NCBI GenBank assembly: GCA_029261905.1
Contig: JAJDAM010000574.1
Span: 1 to 13,362 of the forward strand
Direction: 5' to 3'
Length of the DNA stretch: 13,362 nt
Source of the DNA: Deltaproteobacteria bacterium
GTDB taxonomy: Bacteria > Myxococcota_A > UBA9160 > SMWR01
The notes under the pieces were generated by a model. The model was given only the letters and a program-made list of their open reading frames with translations, had not been told where the DNA came from and ran no database searches. The position numbers were made by a program, and so were the translations under genes. Positions 6,699 through 12,963 of this stretch are shown piece by piece. Positions within the stretch are counted from its first letter, which is position 1; the number at the start of each line of letters is the position of its first letter.

Positions 6699-8186
6699 TC
6701 ATCGAACCACGGGTTGGGAGAGGATCCGCTCGACGAGCAGCGTTCGCTGGACTTGTTGGGTCGCAGCCGTTCTGGGCAGAGCATCGACACACTCGAGCCG
6801 TCGCGGTCTCTTGAAGCCGGCCAGACGGGTTTCGCAGTGTGCTCGAAGTTCATCGAGTGTGAGCGGCTGCTGTTCGTGCAGGACTACGACCGCGCAGACG
6901 ACCTCGCCCCATTGCGGGTCCGGGATGCCGACGACGGCCACTTCCTGGATCGATCGATGGTCTGCGAGCGCAGCTTCGACTTCGGAGGGCGCCACGGTCT
7001 CACCACCGGTCCGAATGACGTCGCGCACGCGTCCGATGACGGATAGGTATCCCTCGTCGTCCAGCGCTCCGAGATCGCCGGTGTGGTACCACCCGTCTCG
7101 CAGCGCATCCGCCGTCGCCTCGGGAGCTTCGAAGTATTCGTCCATCACGTAGTCACTGCGAACGCAGATCTCTCCCGCTTCGGTGAGTTTGAGATCCACG
7201 CCTGCAGGCGGAATCCCGACACTGCCAGGTTTTCGCATGAGGTCGACTTCGGGCAGAGCTGCGGCGAGTCCGCACTCAGTGGATCCGTAGTAGATACGCG
7301 TGACCGTGTCGGGGAATCGGGACTTCAGTGCCGCGATGAGTTCGGGTGGCGTCGCGGACGTTCCGGTATCGACTTCGCGCAGCGTCGATGTGTCGAAGCG
7401 GCCTGGATCCACTTCCAGAATTCGCGCCCAGACCGCAGGGATGCAGTACAACCGGTTCGCAGCGCGCCGTTCGACGGCGCCGAGCAGTGCCTCTGCCGTA
7501 GCCGCTTCGACGAAATGGATTTCGCCGCGGGTTTGCCACGCCGCCATTGCCAACGTGAACGCGGCCATGTGAAACAGCGGGAACATGCAAACCGTGCGCT
7601 CGGGGTCGTCGCGAAACACCCCTTGAAACGAGCGCAGGTAGTTGGCCCGGTGCGACAGCACGACACCTTTGGGCCGCCCGGTGCTGCCGCTGGTGAAAAA
7701 GACCACGTGCGGGTCGGTTTCGACCAGGGAGGGTTCGAGTACGGGCGTGTCAGTCGGCGGCGCGGCGGTGGGGCTCAGGTCGATGCCTGGTCCGCTGCCG
7801 AGCCGCCCGAGTTTCGGAACTCCGGCCAGGCTGGCGACCTTCTCGGCCGCATCGGCATGGTTCGAGTCGCTGACCATCAGCGCCGGGCGCGCAAAGCGGA
7901 CCACATCGGCCGCCTCGTCGATGCCGAGTCGCGCATTCAGGGGGGCAAACACCGCTCCCAATTTCGCCAGTGCCGAAAACAGCGGAAGCACTTCGAGGCA
8001 CGTGTCGGCCCAGCAGACTACTCGGCTGCCGCGCCCGATTCCGAGTTCTCGAAGCGCAGCGGCCAGGCCGTTAGCGGCTCGATCCAACGCGAGGAACCCG
8101 ATCGAATCCTCTCCCAAAGTCGCCGCGATGCGATCCGGACAGACCTGCGCGTTTCGCCGAAGCATCTCACCGATCAGCAATGCCAT
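6699..8186 (-). CDS. AMP-dependent acyl-CoA synthetase/ligase-like protein with altered A10 motif
   Basis: This 495-residue protein of the ANL superfamily has the P-loop FFTSGSTGRPKGVVLSH (TSGSTGRPKG about 165-174), YYGSTECG (about 299-306), GWYHTGDLG (about 365-373) and the hinge region GRVRDVIRTGGETVAPSEVE (about 385-404). These normally activate a carboxylic acid to acyl-AMP and then acyl-CoA. The C-terminal A10 motif reads LPRTAATQQVQR (about 470-481): the invariant catalytic Lys position is Gln478 (CAA), and the segment seems one residue longer than usual. This could weaken or abolish adenylation. The ATG at 8186 is preferred over a TTG two codons upstream (8192); neither has a strong ribosome binding site. 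It heads the minus-strand series and is divergent from the SDR gene across 130 bases. Substrate is unknown; medium- or long-chain or aromatic acids are all possible. Confidence 0.85.
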   Translation of the reverse strand: MALLIGEMLRRNAQVCPDRIAATLGEDSIGFLALDRAANGLAAALRELGIGRGSRVVCWADTCLEVLPLFSALAKLGAVFAPLNARLGIDEAADVVRFARPALMVSDSNHADAAEKVASLAGVPKLGRLGSGPGIDLSPTAAPPTDTPVLEPSLVETDPHVVFFTSGSTGRPKGVVLSHRANYLRSFQGVFRDDPERTVCMFPLFHMAAFTLAMAAWQTRGEIHFVEAATAEALLGAVERRAANRLYCIPAVWARILEVDPGRFDTSTLREVDTGTSATPPELIAALKSRFPDTVTRIYYGSTECGLAAALPEVDLMRKPGSVGIPPAGVDLKLTEAGEICVRSDYVMDEYFEAPEATADALRDGWYHTGDLGALDDEGYLSVIGRVRDVIRTGGETVAPSEVEAALADHRSIQEVAVVGIPDPQWGEVVCAVVVLHEQQPLTLDELRAHCETRLAGFKRPRRLECVDALPRTAATQQVQRTLLVERILSQPVVR

Positions 8187-8270
8187 CCCCAAACCATGCC
8201 CGACTGCCTTCGAAACCGCGACCCGGCGGAACTCGACGCCCCCCGAGCCCGCAGCAGGGCAGGGTGAGTC

Positions 8271-8290
8271 CGAGAGCGGCTATGCTCGCG
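8271..8290 (+). promoter_or_regulatory. Imperfect palindrome upstream of the SDR gene, possible operator
   Basis: CGAGAGC (8271-8277) and GCTCGCG (8284-8290) are reverse complements at 6 of 7 positions around GGCTAT. The site lies 26 bases before the SDR ATG in the 130-base divergent region shared with the ligase gene. TATGCT (8281-8286) inside it could be a -10 element, but no convincing -35 was found, so this is tentative. Confidence 0.2.
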
Positions 8291-8316
8291 CAGACTTTCA
8301 ACGGAGGAACGGTCCG

Positions 8317-9147
8317 ATGGCGATGCTTCAGGGACAGCGTGCGGTAGTGACGGGTGGCGGATCGGGGATCGGCCGAGCGACTGCGAAACGATTCGCCAGC
8401 GAAGGGGCTCGGGTATGCGTTGCCGACCTGAATGGCGAAGCTGCCGAATCGGTCGCGAAGGAGATCGGCGAGGCCGGTGGCGAGGCGTTCGCGATCAGTA
8501 CCGATGTCACCTCGGTCGAGGCCAATGACGCCATGGTCGCTGCGGTGATAGAGCGCTTCGGAGGCGTCGATGTGGCCTATCTCAACGCTGGTATCGCGAT
8601 CGGATCGACGATTCTCGATGGCGACATCGACGTATGGAACAACGTGCTCGCGGTCAATCTGTCCGGTGTGTTCTACGGCTTGCGCGCGGTCGCGCCGGCG
8701 ATGATCGAAGGTGGCGGTGGTTCGATCGTGATCACCGCATCCGTTGCGGGGTTGCGTGGCGGTGCGGGAATGCCCTCGTACTATGCGACGAAACACGGTG
8801 TCGTCGGCCTGATGAAGGCCGCGGCGACCGAGTTCGCCGAACACCAGATCCGCGTCAACGCGGTGTGCCCCGGAGTGATCGATACTCCGATTCTCGGCCC
8901 GGTCCACGGCGTCAAGGAGATCACCGAAGGCATTCTCTCCAAGGGGCATCTGCTCGGCCGCGTCGGCCAGGCGCCCGAAGTCGCTGCGCTGGTCACGTTC
9001 CTGGCAAGCGACCAATCGGGATTCATCACGGGCGCCGCCTATCCAATCGATGGCGGCATGACCGCAGCCATCGGGATCGGTGGAGATCCCGCCGACATCG
9101 ACCCCGAGACCGCGACCCTGCTGGAGAAGATGCTGCAGCGCGACTAA
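8317..9147 (+). CDS. Short-chain dehydrogenase/reductase (classical SDR)
   Basis: The 276-residue protein has all the classical SDR marks: TGGGSGIG (12-19) for the dinucleotide, Asp37 at the end of the second strand (favouring NAD(H)), NAG (90-92), N114, Ser142 in ITASVAG, and YYATK with Tyr155 and Lys159. VNAVCPGVIDT (180-190) and FITGAAYPIDGGM near the end complete the pattern. It would oxidise or reduce a hydroxyl/keto substrate in the cytoplasm. GGAGG (8303-8307) lies 9 bases before ATG 8317 and fixes the start; the open frame continues further upstream only as a shadow of the ligase gene. The C-terminal tail after the usual DGG motif (about 30 residues) is longer than in many SDRs. The substrate is unknown; a role beside the neighbouring thiolase and CoA enzymes is an inference. 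Confidence 0.92.
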   Translation: MAMLQGQRAVVTGGGSGIGRATAKRFASEGARVCVADLNGEAAESVAKEIGEAGGEAFAISTDVTSVEANDAMVAAVIERFGGVDVAYLNAGIAIGSTILDGDIDVWNNVLAVNLSGVFYGLRAVAPAMIEGGGGSIVITASVAGLRGGAGMPSYYATKHGVVGLMKAAATEFAEHQIRVNAVCPGVIDTPILGPVHGVKEITEGILSKGHLLGRVGQAPEVAALVTFLASDQSGFITGAAYPIDGGMTAAIGIGGDPADIDPETATLLEKMLQRD

Positions 9148-9161
9148 CGCGAATTGCGTTA
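9145..9161. terminator. Palindrome containing both convergent stop codons
   Basis: TAACGC-GAATT-GCGTTA is a perfect 6-bp inverted repeat with a 5-base centre. The left TAA is the stop of the SDR gene and the right TTA is the complement of the NTF2-like gene's TAA stop. In RNA it gives a small hairpin on both strands. No T-run follows either side, so bidirectional termination is possible but weak. Confidence 0.35.
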
Positions 9162-9689
9162 CATCTTCTTCAGATTCGTATTCGGCGTACTGCCGAACCA
9201 GATGTCTTCGCCGATCAGTTTTCCGTCTTCGTCGGCTGGCCAGACGGTCAGGATGAGGTTCTCCGACAGGTAGTTCGCGGCTGCATCGACGGGTTCGCCG
9301 TTGACTTCGGTCGTACCGGTGGCGATCAGGTCTTGCCCTCGTGTGACCGAGCGCATGAAGCCCTCGGTGACGACCGAGTGCTCGTCGACGACGATGCGCT
9401 GGATGTCGAATTGGAAGCGGTTTCCGCCGCTGGCGATCATGTCCCGGTAGAAGGCGTGTACGTTTTCGCGCCCCTTGGGGCCCATGTCGAAACCGAGACC
9501 GCGAAAGTGATAGGCCGGGTCGGCGGTCAGCGTATCCATCAGTCCGTCGAGCTGGCCGGTGATTTCGGTCCGCATGTGGTCGCGTACCTCGGTCAGCAGC
9601 TTCAAACGGCGGGGATCCTTCTCGGTTTCCATGCGGCGCTCGAGCGCGCCCCAGCTCTGGTCCGGGTCGAAAGTCGGGGTGTCGCTCAT
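9159..9689 (-). CDS. NTF2-like (SnoaL-type fold) protein of unknown function
   Basis: The 176-residue product resembles the NTF2/SnoaL-like fold. A helical N-terminal half (about 12-60, with repeated charged helix residues) is followed by GLGFDMGPKGRENVHAFYRDM, where the NTF2-type second helix is expected. Beta-strand-rich segments come next (FQFDIQRIVVDEHSVVTEGFM, LSENLILTVWPADEDGKLIGEDIWFG). Such proteins include small enzymes acting on steroid or polyketide-like ketones, and also non-enzymatic binding proteins; no catalytic set can be assigned here. There is no signal peptide or membrane segment. AGGAG (9701-9697) stands 7 bases before the ATG at 9689. It converges on the SDR gene (11-base gap) and is divergent from the thiolase, suggesting related substrates but separate regulation. 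Confidence 0.7.
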   Translation of the reverse strand: MSDTPTFDPDQSWGALERRMETEKDPRRLKLLTEVRDHMRTEITGQLDGLMDTLTADPAYHFRGLGFDMGPKGRENVHAFYRDMIASGGNRFQFDIQRIVVDEHSVVTEGFMRSVTRGQDLIATGTTEVNGEPVDAAANYLSENLILTVWPADEDGKLIGEDIWFGSTPNTNLKKM

Positions 9690-9735
9690 CGGTCTTCTCC
9701 TCGTCGCGTGGCCTCGGTTCGAAAAACGGAGCGTC

Positions 9736-9764
9736 AGTATACGTGCGTGGAAATCTTCGGGTAA
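9736..9764 (-). promoter_or_regulatory. Possible sigma-70-type promoter for the NTF2-like gene
   Basis: On the minus strand TATACT (9741-9736) is a 5-of-6 match to the -10 consensus. TTACCC (9764-9759), a poor -35, lies 17 bases upstream. Transcription would begin near 9729, giving a leader of about 40 bases with a good ribosome binding site. In the 147-base divergent region I could not find an equally good promoter for the thiolase on the plus strand. Confidence 0.3.
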
Positions 9765-9836
9765 GCTGTTCCATTCGGAAAATCCGCGTGTGGCGTAAGC
9801 GGACAGCGATCCGAAACCCCAATCGAGGAGACCCCC

Positions 9837-11003
9837 ATGTCAACGAAGCCCGTCATCGTCGAAGCCGTTCGAACACCGATCGGGAAGCGCAACGGAAACA
9901 TGTCCGGATTCCACGCGACGGAGTTGCTGGGTCTTTCGTTCAAAGGGTTGATCGCCAAAGCCGGCATCGATGCCCGCGAGATCGAGCAGGTGATCGGCGG
10001 ATGTGTCACGAAGGCCGGCGAGCAGTCGTTCAACATCACGCGCAATGCGTGGCTGGCTTCCGGTTTGCCGTACGAGACAGCGGGTTCGACGATCGATTGC
10101 CAGTGCGGCTCGTCGCAACAGGCCAACAACATGATTCACGGTGTGATGTCGGCAGGCTTCATCGACGTCGGAGTCGCTTGCGGGATCGAGGCGATGAGTC
10201 GGGTGGGGCTCGGCGCCGAAAGCATCAACGGCCCCGGTAGCGCACGTCCCCCCGAGTTTCCCTACGACATGCCCGACCAATTCGGCGCCGCCGAGCGGAT
10301 CGCCCAGAAGCGTGGCATCACGCGCGAAGACGTCGATGCGCTCGCGCTGCGTTCGCAGAACAACGCCGCACGCGCGCAGAGCGAGGGGCGCTTCGACCGC
10401 GAAATCCTGGTCGTCGAGGCGCCGATTCGCGGCGCCGATGGTGAGAACACCGGCGAGAAGCTGACGGTGAGTACCGACCAGGGACCGCGCGCATCGAGCG
10501 CGGAAGGTCTCGCCAAGCTGAAGCCGGTGCGGCCGGACGGCATCCACACAGCGGGCAACAGCTCGCAGATCTCGGACGGTTCTTCGGCGGTTCTGTGGAT
10601 GACCGAGGAACGCGCGAAGGCGGCGGGCCTTCGCCCTCGCGCACGGATCGTCAGCCAGGTGCTGGTCGGCTCGGACCCCTACTTCCATCTCGATGGGCCG
10701 GTCGATGCGACCCGGAAGGTTCTCGAGAAGTCGGGCATGCAGATCGGCGACATCGATCTGTTCGAGGTCAACGAAGCGTTTGCATCGGTCGTGCTGTCGT
10801 GGGCGAGTGTACACAAGCCCGACATGGACAAGGTCAATGTCAACGGCGGCGCGATCGCGCTGGGACACCCCGTCGGCGCCACGGGCAGCCGCTTGATCAC
10901 GACCGCTCTGCACGAACTCGAGCGCAGCGATCAGAGCACTGCGCTGATCGCGATGTGCTGTGGCGGCGCGGTGGCCACTGCGACGATCATCGAGCGGATC
11001 TGA
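9837..11003 (+). CDS. Thiolase (acetyl-CoA acetyltransferase / 3-ketoacyl-CoA thiolase family)
   Basis: The 388-residue protein starts VIVEAVRTPIGKRNG, as thiolases do, and carries the full active site: nucleophile Cys90 in DCQCGSSQQA, NEAF (312-315), GHPVGATG with His344 (343-350), and the second Cys375 in MCCGGAVA. It would cleave a 3-ketoacyl-CoA with CoA, or condense two acyl-CoAs, in the cytoplasm. The QCGSSQQA form of the nucleophile block (rather than CaSGlqA) is the type I recall from actinobacterial lipid- and steroid-associated thiolases, so a side-chain or ring-degradation role is possible, not proven. Length is normal. GAGGAG (9825-9830) six bases before the ATG fixes the start. 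The DoxX-like gene follows after 57 bases on the same strand. Confidence 0.92.
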   Translation: MSTKPVIVEAVRTPIGKRNGNMSGFHATELLGLSFKGLIAKAGIDAREIEQVIGGCVTKAGEQSFNITRNAWLASGLPYETAGSTIDCQCGSSQQANNMIHGVMSAGFIDVGVACGIEAMSRVGLGAESINGPGSARPPEFPYDMPDQFGAAERIAQKRGITREDVDALALRSQNNAARAQSEGRFDREILVVEAPIRGADGENTGEKLTVSTDQGPRASSAEGLAKLKPVRPDGIHTAGNSSQISDGSSAVLWMTEERAKAAGLRPRARIVSQVLVGSDPYFHLDGPVDATRKVLEKSGMQIGDIDLFEVNEAFASVVLSWASVHKPDMDKVNVNGGAIALGHPVGATGSRLITTALHELERSDQSTALIAMCCGGAVATATIIERI

Positions 11004-11060
11004 CGATCCCCCAGGACGTTCTTGCTTGGCATCTGCGATCGCGTCGTGCAGACTGCGCTC

Positions 11061-11456
11061 ATGTCGAAAACCAAGCGAGTTCTATTGTGGGTGATGGCCG
11101 CGTTCTACTGTGTGGGTGGTTTCAATCACCTTTACAATCCAGACTTCTATGTCGCGATCATGCCGCCCGGCTTGCCGAACCCCGAATGGCTGAACGTGCT
11201 CTCGGGTCTGGCTGAGATCATCCTGGGTGTGTTCGTACTGGAGCCGAAGGTCCGTGTGTTGGCGGCGTGGGGGATCATTGCGCTGTTGATCGCGGTGTAC
11301 CCGGCAAACCTGTGGGTTTGGGTCGAGAACGTCGGCGCTGGCGGCCCCGGAACCGGCAACGAGATCGGCAACCTGATCCGCCAACCGTTCCAGATCTTGT
11401 TCATTGTGTGGGCGTGGTGGTATACGCGGCCCGATGGGGACACCGTTGCGGGTTGA
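11061..11456 (+). CDS. Small DoxX-like integral membrane protein
   Basis: The 131-residue product is very hydrophobic, with four probable membrane segments (about 6-24, 45-61, 64-88, 108-121). GGFNHLYNPDFYVAIMPPGL (19-38) and LSGLAEIILGVFVL (47-60) are the type of blocks seen in DoxX/DoxD-like membrane proteins; the VYPANLWVW block in the third segment fits too. The molecular role of this group is mostly unknown; some members associate with redox complexes. The ATG at 11061 is chosen because it begins just before the first membrane segment. A TTG at 11022 in the same frame is an alternative adding 13 residues, and neither has a convincing ribosome binding site. It follows the thiolase by 57 bases and is probably co-transcribed with it. 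Confidence 0.7.
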   Translation: MSKTKRVLLWVMAAFYCVGGFNHLYNPDFYVAIMPPGLPNPEWLNVLSGLAEIILGVFVLEPKVRVLAAWGIIALLIAVYPANLWVWVENVGAGGPGTGNEIGNLIRQPFQILFIVWAWWYTRPDGDTVAG

Positions 11457-11481
11457 GTCTTTGCGCCGGGCGGTTTGGTCG

Positions 11482-11523
11482 GGATTCTAGGGTGGGGATT
11501 CGAAGGTGTGGATTCGGTCGGGA
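11482..11523 (+). repeat. Three imperfect 14-base tandem repeats starting GGATTC
   Basis: GGATTCTAGGGTGG, GGATTCGAAGGTGT and GGATTCGGTCGGGA follow each other directly, with GGATTC at 11482, 11496 and 11510. The first two units agree at 11 of 14 positions, and the third agrees with the second at 9 of 14. The function is unknown; a binding-site array or slippage product is possible. Confidence 0.5.
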
Positions 11524-11525
11524 GC

Positions 11526-11676
11526 GCGGAGGTGGCCAGAGGTGGCCTCCGGGAATGGCTCGCTACGTGTAGGCCGGGCGGCGATTTCTGGAGGGCGGGC
11601 GTGTTTCTGTCGAGTGGTGGGAACTTGGTGCACCGCTGTGCGTGAGTTCCCTGCGGCCACCTCTGGCCACCTCCGC
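11526..11676. repeat. Long inverted repeat built from AGGTGGCC units
   Basis: Positions 11526-11547 are the exact reverse complement of 11655-11676 (22 bases). Extending inward to 11555 and 11647 gives 28 matches in 30. Each arm holds two AGGTGGCC units exactly 10 bases apart. The 91-base middle contains no clear gene. In RNA the arms would form a very stable stem ending 38 bases before the CoA-transferase start. The right arm is followed by TTTTCTCGTTT, so the structure could also act as a terminator for the upstream genes. It may instead be a small dispersed repeat or a remnant of a non-autonomous element; no target duplication was seen. Confidence 0.75.
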
Positions 11677-11714
11677 TTTTCTCGTTTCGAGACGATCGTG
11701 TCGGGGGGAATGCG

Positions 11715-12917
11715 GTGAGGATTGAGATTGGGGGGGAGGCGCTCGGGCCTTTGGTGGGGTATCGGGTGCTTGATTTGTCGACGGTTGTTTCGGGGCCACT
11801 GTGTGGGCAGATCCTGGGGGACCTCGGTGCGGATGTACTGAAGGTGGAGGCGCCTGATGGCGACTCGGCGCGCCGGATGGGCCTGCCGATGACCGATGGC
11901 ATCAGTCCGTTGTTTGCACAGTGCAATCGCAACAAGCGCTCGATCGCGATCGATCTCAAGACGAACACGGGGCAGGAGGTTGCCCGCAAGCTCGCCGAGG
12001 GCGTCGACGTGGTGTTGACCAACTTTCGCCCGGATGTCGCGGAGCGGTTGGGGTTGGGATACGACGATCTGATCGCGCGGAATTCCAAGCTGGTGTATGT
12101 CGCGATCAGCGGGTTCGGCCGCGAGGGTCCCTACCGCGATCTGCCCGCCTATGACACGGTGATTCAGGGACTGAGCGGTTTCATGCCGTTGCAGGGCGGT
12201 GATGGAGAGCCGCAGCTCGTGCGCTCGATCGTTGCGGACAAGGTCACCGCGCTGACCGCCGTCTACGCGGTGATGGGGGGCCTGCTGGCCCGGGAGCGCG
12301 GCGGCCCGAGTGGTCAACGTGTCGACGTGCCCATGCTCGACGCGTATGCCGCATTCCTGTTGCCCGATACGTTGGTCGGGTCACTGACGTTTCCCGACGC
12401 GAGCCCTCCCGATTTCCCCAACATTCACCGGACCTGGCGGACCGCGGATGGCTACGTCGTGATGATGATCGTCGAGGACTCCCAGTTCACCGGGATCTGC
12501 CGAGCACTCGAGCGCGACGATTTGATCGAGGACCCGCGTTGCGCAAACCTGATGCAGCGCTTGATCCATGCCGCCGAACTCTTCGACATCATCGAGCAGG
12601 AACTCACCAAGTGGACCACGGCTGATTTCTTGCGCCGTGCGCAGGCCCACGGAGCTCCGGTCGCGAACGCGAATTCGATCGATGACTTCCTGGTAGATCC
12701 GCAGGTTGCCCACAACGGCACGATCATCGAGACCGACATCGACGCATCGCTCGGGCGCACCCGCTATCTCGGGCCCGCCGTTCGGTACGAGGCGACACCG
12801 GCATCGTTTCGCCGGCTTCCGCCCCGACTCGGCGAGCAGACCGAAGAGATCCTGGCCGAAGCGGGCTACGACGCCGAGCAGATCCAGGCGCTGCGAGCGG
12901 ATGGAGCCGTCTGCTGA
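11715..12917 (+). CDS. CaiB/BaiF family (class III) CoA-transferase
   Basis: The 400-residue protein matches the family along its length: YRVLDLSTVVSGPLCGQILGDLGADVLKVEAP (about 16-47), NRNKRSIAIDLK (about 71-82), VLTNFRPDVAERLGLGYDDL (about 100-119), ISGFGREGPY (about 131-140), and PAYDTVIQGLSG with the catalytic Asp147. These enzymes move CoA between carboxylic acids through an Asp-bound anhydride/thioester intermediate in the cytoplasm. The start is GTG 11715; GGGGGG (11703-11708) is well spaced for it. An ATG at 11710 is followed by a stop after one codon (ATG CGG TGA) and cannot be the start. The first third of the gene uses more G/T third positions than the rest. It could supply CoA to the substrate of the neighbouring SDR/thiolase, or of the ligase-like gene if that enzyme is defective; this is inference. 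Confidence 0.92.
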   Translation: MRIEIGGEALGPLVGYRVLDLSTVVSGPLCGQILGDLGADVLKVEAPDGDSARRMGLPMTDGISPLFAQCNRNKRSIAIDLKTNTGQEVARKLAEGVDVVLTNFRPDVAERLGLGYDDLIARNSKLVYVAISGFGREGPYRDLPAYDTVIQGLSGFMPLQGGDGEPQLVRSIVADKVTALTAVYAVMGGLLARERGGPSGQRVDVPMLDAYAAFLLPDTLVGSLTFPDASPPDFPNIHRTWRTADGYVVMMIVEDSQFTGICRALERDDLIEDPRCANLMQRLIHAAELFDIIEQELTKWTTADFLRRAQAHGAPVANANSIDDFLVDPQVAHNGTIIETDIDASLGRTRYLGPAVRYEATPASFRRLPPRLGEQTEEILAEAGYDAEQIQALRADGAVC

Positions 12918-12963
12918 TTTTGCGTGCGCCGATCCTGTGTTCTGTGTGGCATCATCGGTCTCG

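Larger units (their letters stand above)
11457..11714. other. 258-base gene-free stretch with repeats, strongly G/T-rich on the plus strand
   Basis: No credible coding region was found: the open frames here lack start signals and recognisable protein patterns. It holds three imperfect 14-base tandem units (11482-11523) and a long inverted repeat (11526-11676), then the ribosome binding site of the next gene (11703-11708). Plus-strand composition is visibly skewed to G and T and differs from neighbouring genes. Confidence 0.7.

Noticed and set aside
8187..8192. TTG at 8192 as start of the CoA ligase
   Set aside because: An in-frame ATG two codons downstream (8186) is closer to the family N-terminus and TTG has no ribosome binding site advantage.
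7083..8267. Plus-strand open frame opposite the CoA-ligase gene
   Set aside because: Antisense shadow with no domain; all ANL motifs are on the minus strand.
7642..8316. N-terminal extension of the SDR frame by 225 codons
   Set aside because: GGAGG directly before ATG 8317 and the normal SDR N-terminus fix the start; the extension is a shadow of the ligase gene.
8167..9843. Minus-strand 558-residue open frame across the SDR and NTF2-like region
   Set aside because: Antisense or out of frame to two well-supported genes, and without protein-family pattern.
11710..11718. Mini-ORF ATG CGG TGA overlapping the GTG start of the CoA-transferase
   Set aside because: The G-run is only one base from this ATG but well spaced for GTG 11715, so initiation here is unlikely; probably coincidence.
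11487..12317. Minus-strand open frame across the repeat region and CoA-transferase
   Set aside because: No motif or start signal; CaiB/BaiF motifs on the plus strand account for the sequence.
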